Shown: piece after piece, positions 9,601 through 17,554 of the stretch
How positions within the stretch are numbered: position 1 is the first letter of the stretch
How the letters are laid out: each line of letters starts with the position of its first letter
Assembly (NCBI GenBank): GCA_050289805.1
Contig: JBNKGL010000005.1
Coordinates: 145,253 to 209,252 of the forward strand
From: JAUILA01 sp050289805
Lineage (GTDB): Bacteria > Bacteroidota > Bacteroidia > Cytophagales > Cyclobacteriaceae
DNA: 64,000 nt
Direction of reading: 5' to 3'
Program-made: the position numbers and the translations under genes
Notes under the pieces: generated by a model
Database searches by the model: none
What the model was told of the DNA's origin: nothing
What the model saw: only the letters and a program-made list of their open reading frames with translations

Positions 9601-10434
9601 TTGGTTCGCGTAAACCCGATTCCGCCGATCGTTGATTTTGCCTATGATCCGGCAAGCGGGTGTGCTCCGTTAACGGTTCAGTTCACAAATCTTTCACAAT
9701 ACGCGGATCCTACCACCTATTTCTGGGATTTCGGCGATGGTATCGGAACATCGCGAAATGAAAATCCTGTCTATACCTATTCACAGCCGGGATTATATAC
9801 TGTAAGTCTTTCCGCTTCGAATGTTACAGGTGATACGATAACGGAAACAAAGTTTGAGATCATCGAAGTCTTTAACCGTCCGATCGCCGACTTTACCATA
9901 AAGTCACCTGTACTCTACATACCGGATGACATCATGTACATCAGGAATGACAGTAGATTTGCTACGCGTTTCGAATGGGATTTCGGAGATGGAAACACTT
10001 CAACTGAAGCACAGCCTATACACCGGTATGAGGAACAAGGCTTCTATGATATTACGCTTACAGCCTACAATGATCAGGGCTGTCTGGATATCGTAACACT
10101 TGAAAGTATAGTTCAGGTTAAAAATGGCGGGCGATTGCTGGTGCCAAATGCGTTCAGTCCGAATTTATACGGACCGACCGGAGGTGGCCTGGGTGAAGAC
10201 CCGAACAGTAATGACGTATTCAGGCCGAAGGTGCAGGGTGTTGTGGAGTATGAACTGATGATCTTCAACCGCTGGGGTGAACTGCTGTTTCACACAACTG
10301 ATAAAAATATTGGGTGGGATGGCTACTATAAAGGTAAGCTCAGTCCGCAGGATGTCTATATATACCAGATTAAGGTGGTTTTTGTTAATGGAGAGCGAAT
10401 TACGCGAACAGGGGATGTGAACCTTATTAGATGA
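6622..10434 (+). CDS. Large secreted PKD-domain protein with type B T9SS sorting (gliding-associated) C-terminal domain
   Basis: This 1270-aa protein is probably exported by Sec and then secreted or surface-anchored by the type IX system. The ATG at 6622 is chosen because it opens a clear signal peptide (MRNLKIIFLSVFLLAG, ending near YGQ). The middle is built of Ig/PKD-like beta domains rich in Asn, Thr and Asp, with paired Cys at domain edges. Three clear PKD repeats carry WDFGDG near bases 9472, 9724 and 9979. The last 100 residues match the CHU_C/gliding-motility C-terminal domain: LLVPNAFSPN, a gap, ELMIFNRWGELLFHT, GWDGYYKG and DVYIYQIKV. The stop overlaps the PorP/SprF gene, as is typical for type B substrates and their partner. 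An adhesin or matrix role is inferred; no catalytic motif was seen. Confidence 0.93.
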   Translation: MRNLKIIFLSVFLLAGMVEAYGQCNTLRPQIDITFNTDQDCAPSSVTEYTIKYYFNVPQDPATIAILFEWNDPGNNTTLVNLFSATPMVVSGGDREFEATATFTYPDNDDCSFSPTAYILINGAICPTSRQVQTAYSWARDNQFGAQLDISPNTWDVCYGDAVVNAVFEDASEFNCNINVEPDNPNRQTRHVQFVYGNLATHNAAATILDLTLNDGGPVTLTDGAGNLVGLQTRGTAGLQITAAHFGPVDNIPFPADGPISVSFPMNAPANPANLIGNQFEITMFNWNICNPYNGDPNNPNYEDAISTTAYIRIVDDPDPLFETHKNSYTGPVPPGREFCIGQEIFLTNGSAGASAYRWEIYDGPTDSDPLLASRTNISTTYTYNTSGNKLIRLYAINGTAQSSCERFYDLIVNITPSRIANITTTDLADNTITPEFCQTAGNSSTFNVRFYDTSTGAVGGNTQWRWAFLDENGVVFRNEPASGYSDVELGPFDQAFVNPGVYRVRLFTRNSVTGCTSRDEVEIKIFPPPVVDFTAGNACEGTEVAFLDMSTLNNPVDGESIQLREWDFNYDGTNFNPDPLYNDSTDFSRILGAPGTYDVALRVTTTGNCSEMTVHPVTVNAVPIANITTGATDGCSPQIVNLQNNSVNGQPDAVDQFIWEVNDGSGYVVDSVQRPTDPGFTDSYQMTLVNNTTADITFQIRQRVRLMNGCETISNVVSVVVFPSPQAAFAVMNYSPFDDNCSPISVDFQVLSATAALGPTSYDWTISDNTGVVYTENTGTNTNFNYVFTNNTQTLKDYVVRLQANFPSGCPADTTTTIRVNPIPSSAFTIDTLEITCNIFRVQMSAVSKGLDRYDWAIRENGLTTFASDMVGDTFEYTFNRNSANKNIEVDLQTVNFANCSSNLTTNTFIVPQSNPVNASFTVSPPETTLPNTTFSITNNSTGNNLTYLWDFGDGTTSTSANPGTHSYPTFGDYQIKLRIEADLGCVDSTTVLVRVNPIPPIVDFAYDPASGCAPLTVQFTNLSQYADPTTYFWDFGDGIGTSRNENPVYTYSQPGLYTVSLSASNVTGDTITETKFEIIEVFNRPIADFTIKSPVLYIPDDIMYIRNDSRFATRFEWDFGDGNTSTEAQPIHRYEEQGFYDITLTAYNDQGCLDIVTLESIVQVKNGGRLLVPNAFSPNLYGPTGGGLGEDPNSNDVFRPKVQGVVEYELMIFNRWGELLFHTTDKNIGWDGYYKGKLSPQDVYIYQIKVVFVNGERITRTGDVNLIR

Positions 10435-11462
10435 TGAAGAAATTTTTTACCATAGGCGTTTTTTTACTATCCGGATTTTTTACGCTGGTACAGGGACAGG
10501 ATCCCCAATTCAGTCAATATTATTCCGCGCCGCTATATCTTAATCCGGCTTTTGCGGGCACGGGAGCGGGACACCGTTTCGTTGCGAATTATCGAAACCA
10601 GTGGCCGAATATTTCCAATGGGTTTGTAACCTATGCCTTCTCCTATGACTATAATTTAAGAGACCTGAAAAGTGGTGTGGGACTCATTGCCGTAGCAGAT
10701 CGCGCCGGCTCGGCTGCCCTTACTTCCACCACGCTTGGGTTCGTTTATTCCTACAAAGTTCAGCTTTCCAATAAATGGATCATGACGCCCGGACTGTATT
10801 TTGGATATGGGCACAGGGATATCGATATGAATAAACTTGTCTTCGGCGATCAGCTGGCGTTTACAAACGACGGACAGGTGCCGACGAGTGATCCGGGCTT
10901 CGGAAGTCTTGGAAGTGCGTCCTATTTTGATTTTGGCGCAGGGTTTCTCATATATAATTCAAAATTCTGGCTGGGATTTTCTTCCTACCACATTAATGAA
11001 CCGAATCGTTCCCTATTGGGAGATGAGAGTGCCATTCCACGAAAAACGTCATTCCATGGTGGAGTCAAGCTTCCACTGTATTCAGGATTGTTTGCCAAGG
11101 AGAAAATTGCCTATATCGCACCATCGTTTGTTTATAAAAGCCAGGGACGCTTTGATCAGCTGGATATAGGACTTCATTTTCTTTACCAGCCTGTCATGGT
11201 GGGTCTTTGGTACAGGGGTATTCCGTTGAAGCAGAATGTTGCCGACAATATCTCACAGGACGCGGTTGCGCTGATCCTTGGGCTGCAGTTCAGCCGGTTT
11301 GAATTTGGCTACAGCTACGACTTTACAATTTCGGAATTGGGTCCTTCATCAAGCGGTGCCCATGAACTTTCATTGAAGTATGACCTGGAAATAATATCGA
11401 GTTCAAAAGCCAAAAAGCCGATGAAATTCATTCCTTGTCCGACCTTTATTCACGATAACTAA
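10431..11462 (+). CDS. PorP/SprF family type IX secretion membrane protein
   Basis: PorP/SprF proteins are outer-membrane beta-barrel-like partners needed for secretion or surface attachment of specific type IX substrates. The protein begins with a signal peptide (KKFFTIGVFLLSGFFTLVQG), then the family signature DPQFSQYYSAPLYLNPAFAG, and continues as alternating hydrophobic beta strands (LNPGLYFGYG, FDFGAGFLIYN, LILGLQFSRFEFGYSYDF). It starts with ATGATG overlapping the stop of the upstream PKD gene, so the two are translationally coupled and almost surely a substrate-partner pair. The end overlaps the convergent NAD(P)-binding gene by 4 bases. Confidence 0.93.
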   Translation: MMKKFFTIGVFLLSGFFTLVQGQDPQFSQYYSAPLYLNPAFAGTGAGHRFVANYRNQWPNISNGFVTYAFSYDYNLRDLKSGVGLIAVADRAGSAALTSTTLGFVYSYKVQLSNKWIMTPGLYFGYGHRDIDMNKLVFGDQLAFTNDGQVPTSDPGFGSLGSASYFDFGAGFLIYNSKFWLGFSSYHINEPNRSLLGDESAIPRKTSFHGGVKLPLYSGLFAKEKIAYIAPSFVYKSQGRFDQLDIGLHFLYQPVMVGLWYRGIPLKQNVADNISQDAVALILGLQFSRFEFGYSYDFTISELGPSSSGAHELSLKYDLEIISSSKAKKPMKFIPCPTFIHDN

Positions 11463-12112
11463 CAAGCTGATATTACAGGTGATTCCTGGTAATGCAGGTT
11501 ATCTTCAAGAGTCTGAATGACATAATTCGCAAGGGTATCGCGCGAGATCAACATCGAAGGGGGTGGAATGCCGTCCTTTGAGATACACACGCGGGTGATT
11601 TTTGAAGAATTTGAAAGGCCTACCGGGCGGAGTATCGTCCATTCCAGATCGCTGTTCCGTACTAACTTTTCCTGTCGCTCATGGTCCTGATATGCATATT
11701 TTATATTGCTGTGATCAATGAGCCAGGCAAACCATTTGGGTAAAACCTTCCGGGAATCCCCTGTTCCGGCTGCTGAAATGATTAGCAATCTTGAGATACC
11801 ATGTGCGTATAGAAGTGGAATTAGATATTCCATAGTTTTTGACATCAGGTCAGTCGGGCTCTTTAGCTTCGACCATGGAAAATCTGATTTTCGGGATACA
11901 TTGAGTGCGCTCACTACCGCTACAGTGCCTGTAAGTGCTTTATCGAGGTCACTTCTTTTTAAACAGGAACCTTCAATAATTCTTAGATTTTGGTGTTCGG
12001 GCAGATCCTTCTTGTTTCTGACCAGCGCATGAACGGAAAATCCGGCGCGCAATGCCTCATTTACAATCCTCCGTCCGCTACGGCCATTGGCTCCAAGAAT
12101 AAGGATTTTCAT
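11459..12112 (-). CDS. NAD(P)-binding NmrA/SDR-like protein
   Basis: An N-terminal Rossmann fold is evident from KILILGANGRSGRRIV (GxxGxxG type) and from VVSALNVS after the second beta-alpha unit. A later segment resembles the NmrA/atypical SDR group (LLIISAAGTG, WTILRPVGLSN). At 217 aa it is within the range of NAD(P)H-binding proteins of this group. No catalytic YxxxK is obvious, as is common for atypical SDRs, so the substrate is unknown. Its ATG overlaps the DoxX-like gene upstream by 4 bases, so the two are probably co-transcribed. Confidence 0.82.
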   Translation of the reverse strand: MKILILGANGRSGRRIVNEALRAGFSVHALVRNKKDLPEHQNLRIIEGSCLKRSDLDKALTGTVAVVSALNVSRKSDFPWSKLKSPTDLMSKTMEYLIPLLYAHGISRLLIISAAGTGDSRKVLPKWFAWLIDHSNIKYAYQDHERQEKLVRNSDLEWTILRPVGLSNSSKITRVCISKDGIPPPSMLISRDTLANYVIQTLEDNLHYQESPVISAC

Positions 12113-12573
12113 TCTTCACTGGGAAGCTGTCGAAAAGCAAAATACCAAATCCAAAATATGAAGCCAATTTGTAACGGGACTCTGAACCAAAGATATGCCG
12201 GTCCGCGGCCATCATACTGTGCCGTGGTGAGATCTAGATGATCATAGGCACCTTTGAAGTTTGCCGGCAGAATTATAATCAGGAAGATCATCAGGAGGAG
12301 GGAAGTTGTCTTTCGATAACGGGGTGTCAATAATCCGAATGCAGCTAATATTTCCAAAAGCCCTGTAAGGTAGATTACAATTTTTTTTGCAGGGACCACA
12401 TGGGGCAGCATCAGGATCATACCATCGGTATACACGAAATGTGCTACACCGGTAAATATCAACATTACCGCCATGGCCAGGTTGCCCGAATAATTCAGGG
12501 ACCATTTACCTGTAATTCTTCCTGCTATTAATGATATCAGGAAGGCAGAAACGAGTGTCACGAGAAGAATCAT
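12109..12573 (-). CDS. DoxX-like integral membrane protein
   Basis: This 154-aa protein has four hydrophobic helices: an N-terminal helix, then AVMLIFTGVAHF, KIVIYLTGLLEILAAFGLL and LLLMIFLIIILPANF, plus a last one near the C-terminus. The GVAHF and TGLLEILAAFGLL pattern is typical of DoxX/DoxD-like proteins. The family's biochemical role is unsettled; members often pair with redox or NAD(P)-binding proteins, as here, where the next gene overlaps by 4 bases. Confidence 0.8.
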   Translation of the reverse strand: MILLVTLVSAFLISLIAGRITGKWSLNYSGNLAMAVMLIFTGVAHFVYTDGMILMLPHVVPAKKIVIYLTGLLEILAAFGLLTPRYRKTTSLLLMIFLIIILPANFKGAYDHLDLTTAQYDGRGPAYLWFRVPLQIGFIFWIWYFAFRQLPSEE

Positions 12574-12650
12574 ACGGTAAGATAAACAACGTCTTTAAGT
12601 TTGCAAAGGTCAACAGGCGATTGAAACTGTCAATTAACGGATCAATCTTA

Positions 12651-12658
12651 TACCTTTG
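12651..12658 (+). promoter_or_regulatory. Bacteroidota -7 element TACCTTTG before the CCA-adding enzyme gene
   Basis: TACCTTTG fits TAnnTTTG exactly and lies 21 bases before the ATG at 12679, giving a very short 5' leader. The nearest upstream TTGA (12621-12624) is spaced 26 bases away, longer than usual, so the -33 element is uncertain. Confidence 0.6.
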
Positions 12659-12678
12659 CACAAAAGACATTGCCTGAT

Positions 12679-14103
12679 ATGAATTACGGGGCCGAATTGG
12701 ATAAGTTACCTCTGTTCAGAAAAATTGGATTACATGCCGATGCCATGAAGCTTGAATGCTATGTGGTAGGCGGATATGTTCGGGATCTGATGCTGGGGAG
12801 GCCATCGAAGGATATCGATTTTGTATGTGTTGGCAGTGGAATAGAACTGGCCCGGGCAGTTTCAAAAGTCCTTGGGAAAGGTCTGAAAGTAAATGTTTTC
12901 AAAAATTTCGGAACCGCGAATATTCGATATGGTGATTTTGACCTTGAATTTGTAGGTGCACGCAAGGAATCCTACCGAAGAGAAAGCAGGAAGCCAATCG
13001 TTGAGGACGGAACCCTCCAGGATGACCAGAACAGGCGTGACTTTACGATAAATGCCATGGCGATTTGCCTGAATGAAGCCTGTTACGGGGAGCTGATCGA
13101 TCCTTTTGATGGCACCCGGGACCTGAAGAGAAAAATGATACGGACTCCTGCCGATCCGGATGTTACTTTTTCAGATGACCCCCTGCGCATGATGCGGGCC
13201 GTCAGGTTTGCCGCACAGCTTGGGTTTGACATTGCGCCCGATACATATGACGGCATCATTCGAAATAAGGAACGGATTTCCATCGTCTCCCAGGAACGGA
13301 TCACCGATGAGTTGAACAAAATTATACTAACAGATACCCCTTCCTATGGATTCAAGCTTCTCTATCATTCTGGGTTGCTGGAACTGATATTCCCGGAAAT
13401 GACAGAGCTTCAGGGTGTAGAAACGGTGAACGGTATGTCCCATAAGGATAATTTTTATCATACCCTCCAGGTTCTGGATAATACTGCAAAGCGATCCGGG
13501 GATCTCTGGCTTCGGTGGGCGGCCATATTGCATGATATTGCCAAACCGGCCACCAAGCGATTTGACAAAAAGGTTGGCTGGACGTTTCACGGGCACGAGG
13601 ACAGGGGAGCGAGAATGGTGCCCGGAATTTTCAGGAAGATGAAACTTCCGATGAATGATCGGATGCAATACGTGCAGAAATTGGTTAGGCTTCACCTGAG
13701 ACCTATTGCATTGGTAAAGGATCATATTACAGATGCCGCCATTCGGCGACTTCTTTTTGAAGCGGGAGATGATGTGGATGATCTGATGAAACTCTGTAAG
13801 GCCGATGTAACTTCCAAGAATGATACCCGGGTGAAGCGATATCTGGCCAATTTCAAAAAAGTGGAACGAAAAATGCTGGAGGTGGAGGAGAAAGATAAAG
13901 TTAGGAACTTTCAGCCGCCCGTTACCGGTGAGGATATTATGAAAACCTTTGATATCAGGCCGGGTAAAGTGATTGGTGAGATTAAGGAGCAGATCAAAGA
14001 GGCGATCATGGAAGGTGAAATTCCGAATAAGCGGGAACCTGCATGGAAGCTGATGCTTGACCTTGGAGAACGGCACGGTCTGAAAAAAGTCGGGGAAAAA
14101 TAA
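12679..14103 (+). CDS. cca: CCA-adding enzyme / tRNA nucleotidyltransferase with HD domain
   Basis: This class II polymerase-beta-like enzyme adds or repairs the 3' CCA end of tRNAs. The N-terminal head shows YVVGGYVRDLMLGRPSKDIDFVC (G-G-x-V-R-D and the DxD metal pair), followed by DFTINAMA and the DPLRMMRAVRFA segment that forms the nucleotide pocket. A C-terminal HD phosphohydrolase-like domain carries WAAILHDIAKP. At 474 aa it is the usual size for HD-containing members. The ATG at 12679 is preferred over a TTG three codons upstream, consistent with the -7 element at 12651. Confidence 0.95.
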   Translation: MNYGAELDKLPLFRKIGLHADAMKLECYVVGGYVRDLMLGRPSKDIDFVCVGSGIELARAVSKVLGKGLKVNVFKNFGTANIRYGDFDLEFVGARKESYRRESRKPIVEDGTLQDDQNRRDFTINAMAICLNEACYGELIDPFDGTRDLKRKMIRTPADPDVTFSDDPLRMMRAVRFAAQLGFDIAPDTYDGIIRNKERISIVSQERITDELNKIILTDTPSYGFKLLYHSGLLELIFPEMTELQGVETVNGMSHKDNFYHTLQVLDNTAKRSGDLWLRWAAILHDIAKPATKRFDKKVGWTFHGHEDRGARMVPGIFRKMKLPMNDRMQYVQKLVRLHLRPIALVKDHITDAAIRRLLFEAGDDVDDLMKLCKADVTSKNDTRVKRYLANFKKVERKMLEVEEKDKVRNFQPPVTGEDIMKTFDIRPGKVIGEIKEQIKEAIMEGEIPNKREPAWKLMLDLGERHGLKKVGEK

Positions 14104-14104
14104 T

Positions 14105-14112
14105 TACATTTG
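14105..14112 (+). promoter_or_regulatory. Bacteroidota -7 element TACATTTG before the TPR protein gene
   Basis: TACATTTG matches TAnnTTTG and directly follows the stop codon of the CCA-adding enzyme, 23 bases before the ATG at 14135. It suggests the TPR gene has its own promoter. Confidence 0.55.
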
Positions 14113-14134
14113 CGAAATATTGAAATTTGAATTT

Positions 14135-14848
14135 ATGAGAGTCTGGATAGTGATTTTATTGGCAGCCGTACTGAGTTTGCCTTCATTTGGTCAGGAAACA
14201 CCTGAACAGCAGGAACAAAAAAAGCCTTTAACCGCAGCACAAATACTGGTAATTCATGCTGCGAAAAAATATCAGCTTGCGATGCGGTACAATGATTTGG
14301 ACGGCGCAAAAAATGCCCTGTACAGCATTTTAGCCGAAAACCCCGCGAATGATTCTGTTCTTTACTCTTTGTCGTACCTCTACCTTGAGCAAGGCCAGTT
14401 TGCTTCTGCGGCTATTTCAGCCAAGGACCTTAACTCCCTGAACCCCGAGAACATCGGAGCCCTGGAAATCCTTGGAATTTCCTATGAAAACCTGGGATTA
14501 CAGGATAAGGCACTGGAAGCCTATGAAGATCTGTATTTCAAGACCAGCGATTACCAGACCTTGTATAAAGTGGCTTTTCTGCAGTTTCAGACTGGCAAGT
14601 ATGGTGAAAGTATGACCAATGCAGATATTCTGCTCGGTAAGCCAGAGGCGGATCAGCTTAAAACGGTTTTTAATACTACTGATAATCAGCAGAAAGAGTT
14701 TCCAATCCGTGTTGCCCTGTTGAACCTCAAGGGCTTAAATGCAAAGGCACAGGGGAATATGGCTGATGCGAAAAAATATTTTGAGGAAGCCCTGGCGGTT
14801 GCGCCTGATTTTGCGTTGGCCAAGGAAAACCTCAACAGCCTGAATTAA
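14135..14848 (+). CDS. Exported tetratricopeptide repeat protein
   Basis: The ATG at 14135 opens a signal peptide (MRVWIVILLAAVLSLPSFGQ), favoured over a TTG five codons upstream. The mature protein of about 217 aa consists of TPR-like helix pairs with alternating small and aromatic residues (DSVLYSLSYLYLEQGQFASA, ALEILGISYENLGLQDKALE, KYFEEALAVAPDFALAKENL). TPR proteins are protein-interaction scaffolds; the partner here is unknown. It precedes the ECF sigma factor by 54 bases and is probably periplasmic. Confidence 0.85.
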   Translation: MRVWIVILLAAVLSLPSFGQETPEQQEQKKPLTAAQILVIHAAKKYQLAMRYNDLDGAKNALYSILAENPANDSVLYSLSYLYLEQGQFASAAISAKDLNSLNPENIGALEILGISYENLGLQDKALEAYEDLYFKTSDYQTLYKVAFLQFQTGKYGESMTNADILLGKPEADQLKTVFNTTDNQQKEFPIRVALLNLKGLNAKAQGNMADAKKYFEEALAVAPDFALAKENLNSLN

Positions 14849-14902
14849 ACTTATTTCCCGTGCAACCATCCCGGGAAAAGGCTGTCTTTAGCATACTTGA
14901 AC

Positions 14903-15460
14903 ATGGCCCGGGAATACCACATAGATTCAGCCGACCTCATCGAAAGATGCCTGGAAGGAGACCGTACAGCTCAATATGAGTTGTACAGGAAGTACAACCG
15001 TGCCATGTATAATACGGCCTGGCGTATCGTACGTGATGACCAGGAAGCGGAGGATATTCTGCAGGAAGCCTTTATAAACGCGTTCCAGTATTTACATACC
15101 TTTCAGGGCACTTCTACTTTTGGAGCCTGGTTGAAGCGCATCGTGGTAAATAAATCACTCAATATTCTTCAGAAGAACAGGTTGCCACTGGATAACCTGA
15201 ATGATGAGGAACACGACGTGCCGCAGGAAGAGGAAGAAAGTATTTACGTGGATCAGGATGAGTTGGAACGCGTTCGGAATGCCATCGAGGATTTGCCCGA
15301 TGGGTACAGGGTAATACTTTCCCTTTATCTGCTCGAAGGGTATGATCATTTGGAGATTTCCGAAATACTCGGTATTTCCGTGGGAACGTCTAAGTCACAA
15401 TACAATCGTGCGAAAAAGAAATTAAGAGAAATGCTAAATGTAATGCATTATGAAAAATAA
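14903..15460 (+). CDS. RNA polymerase ECF-type sigma-70 factor
   Basis: This is a two-domain alternative sigma factor of 185 aa. Region 2 contains LYRKYNRAMYNTAWRIV and the DQEAEDILQEAFINAF stretch; region 4 contains LPDGYRVILSLYLLEGYDHLEISEILGIS-type helix-turn-helix residues ending in SQYNRAKKKLREML. The start is the ATG at 14903 rather than a TTG two codons upstream. The next gene, a single-pass membrane protein, begins within its last codons (11-base overlap), the usual arrangement of an ECF sigma factor and its anti-sigma partner. What stress it responds to cannot be read from sequence. Confidence 0.92.
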   Translation: MAREYHIDSADLIERCLEGDRTAQYELYRKYNRAMYNTAWRIVRDDQEAEDILQEAFINAFQYLHTFQGTSTFGAWLKRIVVNKSLNILQKNRLPLDNLNDEEHDVPQEEEESIYVDQDELERVRNAIEDLPDGYRVILSLYLLEGYDHLEISEILGISVGTSKSQYNRAKKKLREMLNVMHYEK

Positions 15461-15959
15461 TCTCGAAAACTTTATATCTGAAAACCGGGACGCCTTTGAT
15501 CACAGGGAACCCCGAAATGTTTGGGATAACATATCAAGGAATCTTCCAAATGGCCGGCCGGGAACACACTGGATGTGGAAAGCCGCAGCAGTCCTGTTTT
15601 TTGTGTCGACTGTTGGATTGTTACTCAATACGATTTCCACGGAAGATCAGCCGCAACTGGCACAGCAGGAGCAACTTAACGCCAAGTTCAATGAAGTCGA
15701 GGATTTCTATTTTCAGCAAATCAGTGAAAAAAGAATCCTGATCGATGAACTTCAGCAGGATAATCTGTATGAGATTGATGTGGTTGCGGAACTTCAGAAA
15801 CTGGATGCCATGTACCTTGTTTTGAGGAAGGAATATAATGATAATCCAACCCCTGAAGTGATTGATGCTCTTACATTAAATCTGCTGGTACGTATTGATC
15901 TCCTGAACAGAACACTGGACAGGCTGGATCAGCCGGAACAGGCACAGGTTGAGATCTAG
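15450..15959 (+). CDS. Single-pass membrane protein, probable anti-sigma partner
   Basis: The protein (169 aa) has a 40-residue cytoplasmic N-terminus, one transmembrane segment at about residues 43-60 (WKAAAVLFFVSTVGLLLN), and an extracytoplasmic part predicted to be helical and rich in Glu, Gln and Leu (about 75-165), likely coiled coil. No zinc-binding HxxxCxxC anti-sigma motif is present. The anti-sigma role is inferred from its overlap with the ECF sigma gene and its topology. It ends one base before the convergent ftsE stop codon; no terminator is visible between them. Confidence 0.7.
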   Translation: MKNNLENFISENRDAFDHREPRNVWDNISRNLPNGRPGTHWMWKAAAVLFFVSTVGLLLNTISTEDQPQLAQQEQLNAKFNEVEDFYFQQISEKRILIDELQQDNLYEIDVVAELQKLDAMYLVLRKEYNDNPTPEVIDALTLNLLVRIDLLNRTLDRLDQPEQAQVEI

Positions 15960-15960
15960 A

Positions 15961-16677
15961 TCAATAGAAGCTTTTAGCGCTTAGCTCAAACGATTCCCTG
16001 GAAGAGTCCAGAACCTCACGGTTTTCACATTTGAGGACGCGATATTTCTGGCCTTTCACAAGTTCATGATCATGTGTGGCCATAATGACTGCAGTACCGC
16101 TGTTGTTAATCTCCTCGAATAGTTTGAAAATGCCTTTCGAGACATCAGGGTCAAGGTTTCCTGTGGGCTCATCCGCAATGAGCAGAACAGGTTCATTCAG
16201 AAGGGCGCGTGCAATAACAATCCGTTGTTGTTCCCCGCCTGAAAGCTGATAGGGCATTTTTGACGCCATACTTCCAAGTCCAACCTGCATCAATACTTCT
16301 GAAAGGCGGGTTTTCATTTTAGATTTTTCCTTCCAGCCGGTTGCCTTCAGAACAAACATCAGGTTCTCCGTTACATTACGATCCGGGAAAAGCTGAAAAT
16401 CCTGAAAAATGATCCCGATTTTTCTTCTGAGCTGCGGCACTTGTGACCGCTTGATTTTTTCGATGTCAAAACCTGCGACACGCATGTGACCGATCTGCAG
16501 CGGCAGATCGGCATACATGGTTTTTAGTAAAGAGGATTTTCCTCCGCCCGTGCGACCTACCACAAAGACGAATTCACCCTTCTCAATTTCGAAATTAACA
16601 TTGTCCAGAATGGTCTGCCCACTCTGGAAAATCGTGATGTCCCGCGCAATAACAACGTTGTCGGAATCCTGGCTCAT
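15961..16677 (-). CDS. ftsE: FtsE-like ABC transporter ATP-binding protein
   Basis: This is an ABC ATPase of 238 aa with Walker A GRTGGGKSS, Q-loop IFQDFQLFPDRNV, signature LSGGEQQRIVIARAL, Walker B VLLIADEPTGNLD and the switch histidine in MATHDH. The Q-loop and Walker A sequence are characteristic of FtsE, which with FtsX couples the divisome to cell-wall hydrolases. No ftsX lies next to it in this window, which is common in Bacteroidota. It sits 11 bases downstream of the transaldolase gene and could be co-transcribed with it. Confidence 0.88.
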   Translation of the reverse strand: MSQDSDNVVIARDITIFQSGQTILDNVNFEIEKGEFVFVVGRTGGGKSSLLKTMYADLPLQIGHMRVAGFDIEKIKRSQVPQLRRKIGIIFQDFQLFPDRNVTENLMFVLKATGWKEKSKMKTRLSEVLMQVGLGSMASKMPYQLSGGEQQRIVIARALLNEPVLLIADEPTGNLDPDVSKGIFKLFEEINNSGTAVIMATHDHELVKGQKYRVLKCENREVLDSSRESFELSAKSFY

Positions 16678-16688
16678 ATAAAGTGTGT

Positions 16689-17345
16689 TTAGCTGTTCGC
16701 TTTCTTGTGATCTGCCAGGAATTTTTCAAGACCCTGGTCGGTCAGCGGATGATGGAGCAGGCTTGTGATTACATTCAAAGGGCAGGTTACGACATCAGCA
16801 CCGATTTCAGCACATTGGATCAGGTGCATGGTATGGCGAATACTTGCGGCCAGCACTTCGGTTCCGAAGCCATAATTCTGATAAATGAGCACGATCTGGG
16901 CAATGAGATCAAGTCCGTCAGTACAAATATCATCCAGTCTGCCTATAAAAGGGGAGACATAGCTTGCGCCTGCTTTAGCTGCCAGCAAAGCCTGGCCCGG
17001 TGAGAAAACAAGGGTACAGTTGGTTCGAATACCTTCACTCGTCAGATATTTCAGTGCTTTCACCCCATCCTTGATCATAGGTATCTTAACGACAATTTTA
17101 TCATCAATTTTAGCAAGCTCCAGGCCTTCACGGATCATTCCGTCAAAGTCGGTGGAAATAACTTCCGCGCTCACATTATTTTCTACAATGTCACAAATGG
17201 CTTTGTAATGGGCGATCACATTTTCCTGTCCCTTTATTCCTTCCTTTGCCATCAGGGAAGGGTTGGTGGTTACTCCATCAAGGACACCCAAATCGTGGGC
17301 TTCGCGGATATCATCAAGGTTGGCTGTATCAATAAAGAATTTCAT
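16689..17345 (-). CDS. tal: Small transaldolase (TalC/fructose-6-phosphate aldolase family)
   Basis: The protein (218 aa) is a short TIM-barrel transaldolase of the non-oxidative pentose phosphate pathway. It begins MKFFIDTANLDDIREA, has the TTNPSLMAKEG loop, the Schiff-base lysine in IVVKIPM, and the active-site segment YVSPFIGRLDD. The Phe in SPF, where fructose-6-phosphate aldolases have Tyr, favours transaldolase over F6P aldolase activity. The pathway fits with zwf, pgl and gnd encoded later in the window at 56-60 kb. Confidence 0.92.
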   Translation of the reverse strand: MKFFIDTANLDDIREAHDLGVLDGVTTNPSLMAKEGIKGQENVIAHYKAICDIVENNVSAEVISTDFDGMIREGLELAKIDDKIVVKIPMIKDGVKALKYLTSEGIRTNCTLVFSPGQALLAAKAGASYVSPFIGRLDDICTDGLDLIAQIVLIYQNYGFGTEVLAASIRHTMHLIQCAEIGADVVTCPLNVITSLLHHPLTDQGLEKFLADHKKANS

Positions 17346-17414
17346 GTCGATTAATTTTATTCAGTGATAAAGTTAAGGAATTTGATCAGATATGAATTGC
17401 CGGGAAAAGAAAAA

Positions 17415-17508
17415 AGGCAAATCAAGTATCGCACCGCTACAACCGCTTACCCTTGCTACCTTCCGGTCCTGGGGGAGTTCAGCAGGAGCTGGTCGTACTG
17501 ATTTGCCC
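17415..17508 (-). ncRNA. ffs: Signal recognition particle RNA, small bacterial type
   Basis: Read on the minus strand, the segment contains the universal SRP helix 8 loop CAGGACCGGAAGGTAGCAAGG, recognisable from the GGAAGGNAGCA tetraloop and asymmetric internal loop, inside a long imperfect hairpin. The ends pair as a terminal stem (GGCAAATCA near 17508 with its complement near 17416), and the 3' end runs into a T-rich tract that can act as terminator. Length of about 94 bases fits 4.5S-like RNA. It would bind Ffh for cotranslational targeting of membrane proteins. Confidence 0.93.
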
Positions 17509-17511
17509 ATG

Positions 17512-17540
17512 CAAAGTTACGAACAATTAATGATTCCAAA
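17512..17540 (-). promoter_or_regulatory. Promoter of the SRP RNA gene
   Basis: On the minus strand TTTG (17537-17540), a 17-base spacer and TAACTTTG (17512-17519) give a perfect match to the Bacteroidota sigma consensus. The predicted start is within a few bases of the SRP RNA 5' end. It is the cleanest promoter in the window and calibrates the other promoter calls. Confidence 0.8.
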
Positions 17541-17554
17541 AATATTGGCAGATA

